Shown piece after piece: positions 32,057 to 44,584 of a DNA stretch of 64,000 nucleotides. The stretch is from contig WIXG01000328.1 in NCBI GenBank assembly GCA_009869945.1, positions 23,852 to 87,851 on the forward strand, given 5' to 3'. Each line of letters opens with the position of its first letter. Within the stretch, counting starts at the first letter, position 1. The stretch comes from Mesaphorura yosii. Its lineage: Eukaryota; Arthropoda; Collembola; Poduromorpha; Tullbergiidae. Position numbers and translations under genes: made by a program. The notes under the pieces are model-generated. The model ran no database searches and had not been told where the DNA came from. It saw nothing but the letters and a program-made list of their open reading frames with translations.

Positions 32057-35000
32057 CAAATAATTATGGCAGCTTCAAAGCGAGTAAACGTTAGTGATTG
32101 TAATTAGTGTAATCGCGTGATTGCGATTTGAAGAAATCTCTTGAGAACGTAACTGTGATCTCGAAAATTACAGGTTTCGATTCATCGTCATAATCTCAAA
32201 GTTGCACAAAGCACGATAACTCACACAATTGTTTGCGTTTATGTTTGTAGACTGTTCATCGTACGTGATGCGTTCAGTCAATAATCAACAATGAGATGAA
32301 AAGTTGTAATCCTTGTGCACAAGATTAAATGTCGCTTATTATAATAATTACAGATTACAAATTTGTGCTACTGTGCTACTGTGCTGCGTTGGGCTGAAAA
32401 GAAATTAGCATAAACACCTTCATTAAATTGTGGCATCTTTCTTTTTCCTGCGTTGCTCCGATTCATATTCGAGATGACATAAATTCGCAATGTCGCGTTT
32501 CGCATTTCGCGAATTGCGAAATTGCGACTTTCGCTTTGCTGCGGAAGGAAACATTTTTTTGCTCGCGCGATGAGTGTAATTTTAAAATTTGGCATGATTT
32601 TAAGCAATTTTGGCTTTGCAGCTCAAAATAACTTGCTGGCAGCCCCAAAATGAGTTTATCGCGTGTGGAGGTCGATGCAGCATGCACACGAAACGGATTC
32701 CATTTTGGGCGAATTAATTGCCCTGCTAATGAGCTTTTAGCTGTCACTTTTCTTGTTTTCAAGTCAAGCCAAGCCGTGTAAAGTCAACTCAGCGCTTGTC
32801 GTTCACGAATTTAATGAGGCTTGTAAAAGTCATACCACTGCCAAACATTGCATCGCTTCAAACCAGTTAATTGGACTGTCATTTATGCTAAACGACCAAA
32901 CGAACGAGAAGAACGGCTCAACGGAACGGTGGTCAAGGCTCACGAATTACGAAGGCGATGTGAATTGTGCAATTAGCGTTTAACGGCAGCGATGACTGCT
33001 TTGACGGGCAGCCCAAAAGTAGTGTAGTGCGGCGGCAATTGAGAGTTTTTGTCTCCCACACGCAACTCGAGGACAACTCAAATATGAGAACAAGCACTCA
33101 TAATTTTTGTTTATTGCGAGTTGCGCAATGCAAATGCAGCGCGAAGAAGCATAAAAGCTCATCTTCGTTGTTGTGGTTAAACGCAGCCCCAGCTGTCAAT
33201 CATCTTTTCTGACTTGTCCTGCGGGAGAAGATTACAAAATATGCTTCGAGATGAAGATTCAAGATTTTGCTGATCGCATTCTAAAAATAGACGCTATGCT
33301 ATTCCATTTTGACTGACGAAACGATTTGTCTCAATTTCTACGAAAATGACACAAAATTTCATCTGCGCGTTTAATTGCATTTGCAATTAAGTGCAATTTA
33401 CGGAGAAATGAAATAAGAAATCTTTAATTTTACTGCGGCAACGCCGGCGAACGCAAGATTGCCATAAATCGTAATTACAATTTACAAATCTACGAAGATT
33501 TCAAAGTTGGGCTGCAAATTACGGCTATGGCGTTGTGGTGTTTTGATTATGTGACGCGACGACGCGACTTTGACGCTTGTCGCTGATAAGCGTCACGTAA
33601 GCGCTGGCTCACGTACCATTCATTAAGCGGTACAAATATTAGGTCACGACAACAATGGCACGACAATAATAACACGAGCGTTAAGAATAACATCTTTTTC
33701 TTCTTCTTCTGACTCGACTTTCGCTTTTACATTCATCTCAAAGCAGAAGAACAGCAAAATGGAACAATGATGAGTTAACGATTTCGTGCATCTTCGCCGT
33801 TGCCGTATGGAATTCGCACTATTTTTAATTACTCGCCTGCCGCTAATTTTGAGAATGCGAACTCACGTGTTGACAGATGCTGTGATCTATTTTTGTCATC
33901 TTCCCGTCTTCGTCGTCACCGCTTCGTGAGACTGACAATTCGAACCTGAGTCTCGGCTTAATTTAATTTGTGGCTTTTCCGTTATTCGCGAATGACAACC
34001 GAGTCGACTCGACTCGAGTCATCTTTTTATTGTTCTCCCACTGCAAAAGTTCTGAATGCTGTAATCATCTCGAGATTTTTGATCTCGCATAAATTATTAT
34101 CCTTGCCTGGCTCCGCACGCCGCGCCGTACCGAGCTGAGAAACGAAACCAGATCATATTCGAGAATTCGAGTACGAGCCGTGCCGAATGACGCGTCAGGC
34201 TGTAATCATTTACCGTTGGATTAAAGTCCTATAAATCATAATTACTGGCTCACACTCGGATTTTTATTCTCATCGCTACACACAAATTAATGTTACGTAA
34301 AGACCCGACTCGCCGACAAAGGCTGTTGCTAATTTGCGTTGCGCAGTGCATTAATATTCTGCAAATGGAAGACGACGAAAGAATTTTAATCAAGCGTGCT
34401 GGCGCTGCGTCAGCGTCAAGCAAGTCATGCGAGTGCGAGTAAACTTTGCGAATGCGAATTTGCTGTTTGAAGGTTAGGCGCGAGTAACGCAGTCTTTCAT
34501 GCATTAAATTTAAGCAGCATATTTTTAGATTGATTTCAGGAAGTGATTTCAGGTGTCAAGCGGTTGCGGAAAAATTGCAATTAAAAGTCACAGGCCGTAA
34601 ATTGGCAAAACGCGAAATCATCGCCAGAAATTGCCTGCGGGCCTTGGCAATGATTATTGCCTTTAATTCGTGAGTTTGAAAATGCAAAATTAATCAGAGT
34701 ACTTAAAATTGCGTCTTAATTAGCGTGCGAACTGTGAATTGGCAAGATCGCCTTTGGCCCCGGTTCTTAACGATCTTAATTCATTATTAAATTGGCAGCG
34801 TGGAGTTAAACAATAAATCTTTGTCGCGGTCGCCGTTTCCGCCGCTCCTTTTTCGAAGAAATTGCTCAATCATGGGCAATCGCGCTCGCCTTATAAATAC
34901 ATTTTAATTAAATAAATCTCCAGATCAATTTCATAAACACGAACACACACGCAGCCGCACGCTGCAATTTTGTGTGCGATTTGAGATTTGTGGAGGCGCT

Positions 35001-37178
35001 GCTCGTTATTTGAGCCGCGGACACAAGGACAAGTGCCAGCCTGTCATTCCAAACTTGGAGTCTTAATTTTTATTACTGCTCTGAAGTTATGATCGATCTT
35101 CTTTGTTCATGTCTGCATTTAGTTTACGAGTGAATGATTCAAATGTGAATTTACAGTCATCCATTTACAGCCAAATCAAGGCAAAAGTTGGCTTGACAGT
35201 TTTATTTTAGTGAAATGCTCCAAATTCGGCGTGATGCCATGCGGCATAATCAAAATTCGCAATCAAGACCAAAATATTTCCTGATAACGGAAACAACCAC
35301 ATCAGTCAAAGACTGCAACAGAATTGCTAAGCAACAAAATTCTTGTAATCTATTTTGTGGTTGTGAATTCAGGCTTGTTGAGACCACAACGCAACACGAC
35401 CGGGGCGGCCGGCCGTGCTGAATTCCTCATGAACACGGCCGCAGTAAACACGCAGTGAATACGAGATGAAGTTGAAGACGGCGACGACTTGAATTGGGTT
35501 AAAATGTAATTAATGAGACGCCTGCGATAATTTATGTGGAGAATTCTTCAGGCTTTTAGTGTGTCATTAATGCGCGAATGCACCAATGCATTTTTGCATT
35601 TTTCATGAGCTGCAGCCTGCAACTGCTTAAACAGCACGTGAAGTTGAAGTAAAGCGATGTATATGCGCTGCGCAAAGATGAAACGGATCTTAACAAAGGA
35701 AAGATGATTTATGCGTCTTCTTCACATGAGACGAGACAACGATTAACGAGATTCTAATCTAAATGGAGCAGAATGCAATACAATCGGAATTCGATGCGAA
35801 AAAGCAACAGGTGCAGTGCACAAAAGTGTCATACTGACATAAATTGAGAGCAACTTACCTTTAGTTTAAACCTCGCGCTGCCTGGCCGCTACCGTCGCGT
35901 TCTTAAAATTCCGACTCTGCAAAACAATAAAATACGCACTCAGTTAAAATTTACGATTTTGACCAATCAAGAAAAATAAAGCTGTTCGCCTTGCTTTGGC
36001 GTAGCGCTTAAATGGTGCAGATGCAAATCAGCTAACATGCGAAAAAAGGAGCGAGCGCGACAAAGATTTATCGTCTTTAATTACACATGTAGCCAAATTA
36101 ATAACTGATTAATTGCTGGCTTGATTAATTCGTTGAAAAGTGAAACCGCACTGAATTTGGCCTGCGTTAATTAAGACTTCAAAAATTCGTTTTAAGACGA
36201 CGTTGTCCCTTTGACTGCGGCCGGCAATTTGTATGCAAAACGAATTAACGCGGCCCGCGCGATTACCATTAAAATAGCAATTGCGGAATTACGCTGTTTA
36301 CTGCAATTACCACTGCCAAGGGCGTCTGGCTACTTTGTGAATTTTAATTGCAAAATTACAAGTTTGTCAAGTGCGAGCCCGCAATGCAATGCAAAACTGC
36401 AATGTTTTTCTTCTTCCTTAATTTAATTTGTACGCGTCCGCGTCGTCGCATGAGAATCTGCTCTCCAAATCTTGCATGTCAGCTTGACACTGCACGTCTG
36501 ATTAAAATTCTTTCGTCACCTCCTCTCATTTGCAGAATATTAATGCTAGTGCACGGCACACAAATTAGCTACGCGTTTCAAAAACCTGCTTGCCTGAAAA
36601 AGTCCTGCCTGCGTGCAATGCAATTCGCATTCACGTAATTCGTAATTATGATTTATGTGATTTTAATCCAACGGTAAATGATCACAAAGTCGTCTGCCTT
36701 GTTCGCTCTGCTCCGGTTTCAAGCGTCTCCCTGAAAAACATGAGAACCGACGAACATGGGACGACTCACAGCTTGAAGTTTTAAAGAATTGCGATGCAAA
36801 ATAAAATTAAGCCGGCTCAAATTAGAAATTGCTGCTCACAGCAGGCTAGCGGCCAAAAAAAATAGAGCAGACTCGGAATTTTGCTCGAGACTGAGCAACA
36901 ATGCAGAAAGTAAGCGACAGGCGACACGACTTGAACCTACATGCGGAACTTTCGCGAAAACTCACAGCGCAGCGTATTTTGACGTTGACACGTAACAAGG
37001 TAATAATTGCATAACTAGTCTCATTGTTTGCTTTTTGTCAAAATTAACCACAACACGGCAATTACGAATGAATCCATCTTTTATTTATTGCATAATGAAA
37101 ATTCACAGATCACTTTCGCAGCTTAGCCCATGCAAATGACGAATTGTAAATTGCGCATGCGCACAATAACAACTCTCT
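32057..37178. other. AT-rich gene-poor spacer
   Basis: Five kilobases without a recognisable exon. The same GCGAAT/AATTGC-type words recur, with runs such as GACTCGACTCGAGTC near 34004. Short open frames have no domain, signal peptide or exon signals. Confidence 0.5.
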
Positions 37179-38565
37179 TTAAAATCTCGCATGTCTTGCG
37201 AATTTTTCCACGAGGAGCACAGCGCACGGTTCACAAAGACCAAAGGCCATCACGTAAAATGCTTCCATCGTGTCCGTCAGATTGATCGGATCCTTCGAGT
37301 ACCGCTGCGAGGGTGCACAGCTTTCGACGACTGCGAGCATGAAATGGGCTTCATTCCGGCGGTTGATTCCGCTTTCGAGTGTTTGAACGATTTTTAAATT
37401 GAGCACCTCGCGCAGAGGCGAATCTTTTCTCACGAGCATCGCCTGCTTGACTTGGGCGAGTGAGCGGAAGTTGGACAGGCCACAAATTTGATGGGCCGTG
37501 AAATTGAGAATTATTGCATTTGTCCAAAAGCCGTGCATGACTTCGAATGCTGCGTAATGCGTGTGTGGTGCTGTCGAGTCGCCCGCGAGCGCTTTGATGA
37601 TAGTCTCATGATACGACAGAAAATTCTTATGAGTCATATTGTACAGTGTGTCACTCAACCCCCAGTCAAGAGTGAAGCCCTGAGGGTCGGGAGCACCCGG
37701 CAACTCAATTCCCTCGTAGCCGTATTCTAGTAGGCCTGGAAAGCGCTTAATTGGATCCGCTTGCACTGACAGCGTCGACACAATGAGGCCCGTGTAAATT
37801 GGGAGAACCACGAAGCTGAGCATGCCAGCTGTCAATGTTAATAGCTTAACTGAGAGCGGGAATTTGGAATCGTGAGCTGCTGCCTGGGTCAAGGGAAATC
37901 CTTTCCCGCTGATGGTGCAAATCATCCACAAGGCCACTCTGCAGACGCGTCCGATGTTTCCATCTTTTCGGCGTCTTCGACTTTGATAGCAGAAATCGTC
38001 AGAATTATCAACACCCATGTAAACACCAACACAAGCCACAACGGACCCGAGAAGGGGTCAAAGAGAATTGACCTAAACAGTACGACGGACGGTTGCCTGA
38101 AGAAGACGTAATGATACTGCGTACGGACGGGATGCAAATATGCAAAGTGCCCCAGTTCCAGGACAAACTGCTCTAGATTATACGTGTGGATCACGTCAGC
38201 CTCCTGGAAAATAGCAGCGCTCCAGCACTCGTCGCCGTATTGTTTCTGTCTTTTGAGATTTGCTGGTTTTCAGCCAGTTTACTGACAATCACTCTCAGGC
38301 TGAAGTTAAGCATATCCTGAAAATCCCAGAAGGGCGCCAGCCCCGGGCCCAACGCGTGGAATTCACTGCCGTTCACAATCAGAGCGGTCTTCGTCCCGAA
38401 TTGAGGGGTTTCCTTGGACCAGAATCTTTGTAGAATTATTTTGAGAGGTCGGCCATTAAAATTTATGGGTACAGGGATGGAATTATTTGGGAGTTCGCAG
38501 GTTAGAGAGAGCGTGGGCAAAGGCGCCAGAGAAAGAAATGCAAATTGAACGAGCGTGCGAGCCAT
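37179..38565 (-). pseudogene. Divergent ionotropic receptor with two one-base frameshifts
   Basis: From MARTLVQFAFLSLAPLPTLS at 38565 three successive frames together cover the whole receptor. Frame 1 includes NGSEFHALGPGLAPFWDF. Frame 2 runs EADVIHTYNLEQFVLELG to M1 (LVLVFTWVLIILTISA). Frame 3 runs from GRVCRVALWMICTISGKGF through M2 and S2 to M3 (AFYVMAFGLCEPCAVLLVEK). The breaks fall at AAAA (38208-38211) and TTTT (37965-37968) on the plus strand, each explained by one missing base. No other stop or lost motif is seen. It may be an intact gene with homopolymer assembly errors, or a very young pseudogene. It is inverted relative to its two paralogues and intronless. Confidence 0.75.
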
Positions 38566-41500
38566 TCTGAAATAAAACTGAATTCTATCCCATGAAATCT
38601 CAAATTGCGGAACATTTTCCTTATGTATTACAAATTAACGGAACTGCTGCCCAGGCCAAGAAAAGACGAATTATGACATAATTAGACTAACCGTCGCTCA
38701 AAGCGCCAAATACAAGCTGTGAAGGATTGACTTAAGATCTCACTTGAAGAAATTTCGTTATTCGTCTCGAATTTGACACGTAACAAGTTAATAATGGCGT
38801 TAACAAGTGCCATTGTTTGCTTTGTGTAGAATGTATACAGAAACTGACGTGGATTCGCGAAAGCGAATTCATTCATCTTTTATTGCAAAATTGCATAATG
38901 CCTCTCATAATACAAATATGAATGGAAAATCCACGTATCACTTTCGTAGTGCAGTGCGAATTGTAAATTGCAAACAATGACGAGGCGCTTTCGAGGCAAT
39001 GTTGCTTCAATTTCGCCCTGAATTTGAGAGCATTTTGTTTATCTTGTACATCTTCACAGACGTAGTAGAATTGCTGACGCTAAATTACAGCGCTGAATTG
39101 AAATAATAAACACGGCCGGATTTGGAGTTTTGAAAGTACATCGTAAATCGCCGTCACATTTTCTGTTTCCTTTTATTGCTGTCATCGTGATAATAAATAT
39201 TAAATACGAGGGTCTGCCAATATTTATTTCGACTTGTTATCTCTTCAGCTTGCCTGAGATAAGGTGCAAGAAGGTTACGACTTTTGACAGGAGTGGAGAG
39301 CAGGCGCGAGTTGCAAATCAGAATTTACGGCGAGTTTACGTGTATTTTATTGTTGCTGTGCAACAGACAAAATCCGAGCCGAACCTATCCGTGCTAGGAA
39401 TTTGTCACACGCTTCAATGAAGAGTGACGCGACGGATTCCGAACAAAAGGATGACGACGAACAGTGAACATGTGAGAAACCCCAAAGCCATAGCAACGAT
39501 CAACGATGAGCATCTCGAATCACGATTTGTGGCTGAATTGGCGTATTTCCGTTACAAGTCAAGCCAAGCAGTACGGATGCGAATTTGTAGCGAACATGTG
39601 AATGTGAACATGAATGTCTGACACTCGAAATTATGATTCAGTCGAATGCATTTCACCATTTGAATACGTTTAGCGTGGGTGCTCTTTTCTTTTCAAGGCC
39701 TCACTGCTCTGCTCATTTGTGCATGTAATTAAACGTGCTCGCTCGTCCTAATTTTGTCGTCGCATTTTTGGTTCTGCTTTTTTGTAAGCGTATGATCTTG
39801 ACTGCCAAAAATTCTCAACACGAGACGAAGATTTTGATTGAGCAATTGAGCTAAGCATAGGAACCTGTAACGAAGATACGCAGCGAGTTTTGATTAAAAT
39901 GGTCAAAAAAGGCAAGTTTAAATTGCAATTTGATATGTTTAACGTTGACCAACTGCATTTAAAATGGAAGCGTAAACGTCATAGATTTATGAGGCATGCT
40001 CGTTTCTGTCATGTCAAGCGTGCATTGAGAGTGAAAACGCGAGGCGCGGAGGTCTTCACTTCTGTCTCGACTTCGCCTCGTGCATTAATTAAGTTCTCAA
40101 GCATGCAATTGGCAATTAAAAATCTGCCAGACGCAGACGTAATAAATCTGTATTGTTCTGTGTTCTCCAATTAAGTTACATCAATCGTAATTGCAATCAC
40201 AGGGCTCGTTGCTCGCTCAGAGCAAATAGCAATAAATCATGAGATCTGATTCTGATATGCGATACTGATGTAACAAAGGCCGCCTATTTTACGCCTCGCC
40301 ATGATTGACTTTAATTTCGAAAATGCGTGAAGAGATGACTTTCTTGTACACGTAACTCACTCGTAATTTAATTAGCTCAAAGCTCAGTGAAGATGAGAGC
40401 TTGTGACCTGAAAAGCGTAACGGAATGCGCCCTGCAACAATGATCTGTTGATTTATGAAGCCCGTTATTATAACAATCGCCAACCACTGGTCAAGCCAAA
40501 ATCGAAAGTAAAACCTGCGCAGCGCAGAGCAGAACAATGAAAAATTGCAAAAAAAATAAAGCGAAAAAAGAGCTTGATTTGATTTTTCTTATCGCAAGAC
40601 AAGAAAAGAAGACGAAGATGAGTGCGAAAATCTGTTTGTGTTTGTTTTCTGTTGTCACTGCCGTCAATTAGTCACGGTCTGATAATCAAAGCAGGCCACG
40701 TAATAGTAATCTTGTCAATTTAATGGATTTGTTTTGCAAATCGCAAATTCATATTCGCAACGCGGCTGATAAGATTAAATCCTCTTCTCATTCATCTGTG
40801 CATGCTATCGCAAATTTTGTGACAGAAGGTTAACCCCCTGTTCGCGAATTTGATGGCCTGGCCTGAAAAATGTCAGATTTGACAAAGAACTACTTGTCAA
40901 ATGACGGACTTGATTTAATTAATCCCCGTGTCCGTATCAGATTTCAATTGTATGGACCATAAAACAATGGAACCGTTTGACTTCCTCATTCAAATACGAA
41001 TTCCTGATCTGTCTGACTGAATTCGAATTAAAACACAAAGTAAAAGACGAATTAATTGAACCTTGCAATGCAAAACACTGAAAGCACTGAAACAGGTTTT
41101 TTCTTGTCAAAACAGATGTTGAATTACGAATTACGCTCATCTTCACAGATGCGAAACTCAAAGCAAAACAAAACAAAACGAGTTTCATTCTACTTAAAAT
41201 TCAATTCAATTCCGATTCACTTCAACTCAGATTGCTGAAGAATTTTAATGCGAATGCGAAATCAGATTTGCTGATTGACGCAGTTTGAAGAAATTGCAAT
41301 ACGAATGTGAAAAATGTTAATGCGAAAAGAAATGAAAGTCAAGGCGAGGCATTCATCTCTCAATTAATTAGTGGATGAGATTCTCATCTTCCTTATCTTC
41401 GTAAATTCGTACGTGTCATTGAATTGCTTGCTGTGATTGCTCATTGAGAATTCAAGTCGAGCTTCGCCAAACGTGAACTTTCGTCTGCTGCGGTGTTGTA

Positions 41501-44500
41501 CTGTTTGTTTAAAGAAATCTGCTTCGAGCTAATTAATCTTGAGTGCAGATGCGCCGTGCGCGGACGTGTGAGGGAGATGAAAAGAAGATGCGTGTCAAGG
41601 TTCGCCATTTCTCATTGTTCAACTGTGTACGATCCAATTTCCCTTATCTCGGCTCGGTGGAAAATCGTAAAAATTGCTCGTGCAATTTCGAGGCGAACAA
41701 ATCAAACGTTTGCCGATTGATTTTGCACCATTTCGTAATCTTTTAATTGCCATTGTGCATTGTTGCGTTGGAAGATGTGTCGTTTTGCGTTGCTTTTATT
41801 TTTATTTCTGCCAAGGCTGCCCGCCTCGACCTCACATCAACATCTACTAACTTTGTTAATTACACATTGTCAGGAATACAGACAAATTAATTAACATTTG
41901 CGAAATTTCAAGTGGCAAAATTCGCTAAGCAATTCATACAAGCTGAGAGCAGCATAATTACAATTAAAATTTAACACGTCATCCTCGTCATCGTTAACGA
42001 AAGTAGCAACACAACAGCAAGCAAGAAAACAAACGATAACGACAAAGACAAGCATGGTCAAAACAAAACAAGACAAAACGGCAAGCGAAACATCAAAAGA
42101 ATTACAAATTGTGAATTTGAATTTGCAAAGCCGCACTTGAGCGTTTCGCTTTTGCTTGCGCTTCTACGTAATTAGGAAGTCGGCTAATAAGCAAAACCAC
42201 GATCACGATTTAACCTTCGCCGTGCCTGAAAAATGCAAATCGTTTGTGTAGGAATTGATTCTAAGGTTAATTACTCTTTACACGGCAAATTCGGCATTGT
42301 AATTCACATATTCGCGTACTCCAATGCAAATTCGAAGCTGAGATCTGAAGATTTGCGAATTCGCCGACTGCGACTCCTTTTTGCTATGTAAATGCAAGCC
42401 AAGCCGTGCTTAATTCCACGTGTCACTGAGCGTTTTAAAGATACGTTCGCATTTCATCCACGCATTTACCGTGCCGGTTTGAATTGGGTTAAAAAGTAAT
42501 TAATGGGCAAGTATTCTGCGACTTGGATAATTTATGGCGAATTCTTCAGCCTTTTAGCGTGTCATTTAGCGCGGTACGGCTCACTGTGCGCTGTGTTCCA
42601 CTGAAAATCATGCGAATTGAGAACGCACACGGCAGGCAAACAATGCGAATGCAGATACGAAGTAAAGCGCAATACGAATATGAGACAGGATCTTTGTTGC
42701 TGCTGGCCTGCCGCCTGACAATGAAGAAGATTTATCTCTGCACTACACTGCGCTGCTCTGCATGAGACGAGATACCGATCTAAATGGAGCAGAAGTACAT
42801 AAAAGTGTCAAACGAATGCGAATTAAGAGCTTTTTGCATGTCAGTTTTTGAGACTGACAATGCGTGAACAATGCGAGTACGTGAAACTCGGAAAGTGTGA
42901 CACACGCGCACTCGGATTCGAATCAAGCCGCCGCGCACGTGTATTTAATTTTTATAGGCCCTGTCATGAACGGATCGTAAAATGTAATCACATCAGGAAA
43001 TTAAAAGCAAAGAAAATCTTTGCGCCTGCGAATCTTATGAATCGTGATTCTGTATGCATTTCCGGTTTAATGCATGCGCGAATTTAATTACTGTTGAGTC
43101 TTACCTTTGCTTTGCTTATCTGTCAAACTTCACGGCTCGTACTGCCCACACTTTACGGTCTCGGCTCCGCTCGTCAACTCACCACTGCACAGATCGCACG
43201 ATGAGAATCTGAGAATTCAGAATTCAGAAGCAGCGTACCGAAATGTTCACAACAATAAACACAACGCATGTACGATTCAACGATGTGCTTAGAGCAAAAG
43301 GAACAGCGAAGCGACAGACTTCGTTCAGTGTTCGCTACTCGGCGTCTGAATCTCGACTGACTGGCTTGGCAAGCAACTCATTCGTTTCTTACAAGAAAAG
43401 CTTAGGCTGAGGCTGCTCAGCTGCTCACGTGCATTGTTGCGAAGCGAATCTCAGCTGTTGCGTTGGCCGGTGCAGCGTGCAGCAGTGCAACAAACCAGCG
43501 AAATACAAGCACAAATCCTCGCATTGCAGAAATGGAAAGTTGACTCGACTTGACTTGGCTCGGCCTGGCACTTTGTATTGGTTTGCCGACAGTTTGTTTA
43601 CACTTGACTTCAGAAATACGATTCTTAATCAAAAATCAAGAAGCAAAAATCAAGAATCTTGATTCGCAATTCTCATTCTTATCACTTCACTGGCGCATCT
43701 TCATTTTACCGATTTGGCTTGGCATTCCGGCTTGCGGCTGCCGTTAATTAATCATTTTGATTTGGTATGCGAACGTACACGCACGCGCACGCGAACGCGT
43801 AATTAATTTCCGTGCCCAGCGCAAAGTGCCGGCGATACTGCGAATTTACGAATGCGAAATTGACACACTTTCCACGTCGCGTCGAATCGAGTCTCGGCTG
43901 GGGTCGAGGTTAAATGTTAATTGACGCTGTTCACGCCATCGCGATTGCTCTAATGCGCGTTGAACCCGAAACCCGAAGCTCTGAGAATGTGAGCGAGAAA
44001 GTTGTCAAATGTGACAGTTTTAAAAATAAAAGGAGGCACAAAGGAAAAGACGTGAAAAGCGTGGGGTTTTGACTTGGCGTTAATCGTGAACAAATGAACT
44101 GAATTACTGTAATCCCATTATTGAGGGCAACCGCACAATGACAGACACAGCACAATGAAATCTGAGTAACGGGCCCAGACAATGGGATGGAAAGAAAGGT
44201 AAGATACGACATGACGAGAAGACGACGGTGAGTGGAGCGAGGATACGTCCGAGTTCCGTTGCAGGACTCCCGGACGCCTCCACCAGCCGTAAGACGAGCA
44301 AGGGCAGAAGCCAAGGTAAACGAGCACTCTGCCGCTTCATTCATATTTAAACTTTATCTTATAGCTCCAACAGATTTTACAGGTGCAATCTCGTTGAAGC
44401 CAAATCAAGCCAGTAGACAAGGCTGTAAATCATTAATTACTTTAGTGAATAGTGTCCCGCATATATACGAATATAAACACAGAGTACGGGCGGGCGGGAT

Positions 44501-44584
44501 ATTTGGGCACGAGAAATATAAATGGCTGCAAGTACGCTAAGCTCGTTATTATATATATTTGCATTGCATTTATTGCATTATATT
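38566..44584. other. AT-rich gene-poor spacer
   Basis: Six kilobases with no supported gene. A GC-richer patch at 44230-44316 on the plus strand (RVPLQDSRTPPPAVRRARAE, followed by GTAAAC) looks exon-like but has no partner. A segment near 42475-42560 resembles one near 35490-35570: both read TTGAATTGGGTTAAAA and later ATTCTTCAGSCTTTTAG, so part of this spacer is duplicated from the previous one. Confidence 0.45.

Noticed and set aside
36920-36975. tRNA-like words (GACTTGAACC)
   Set aside because: No cloverleaf could be formed around it on either strand.
39890-40174. 94-codon plus-strand open frame, basic protein
   Set aside because: No family match, AT-rich codons like the surrounding spacer and no promoter or poly(A) context.
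43931-44344. 137-codon reverse-strand open frame and exon-like patch at 44230-44316
   Set aside because: No start context, family or partner exon; hydrophobic runs come from AT-rich sequence.
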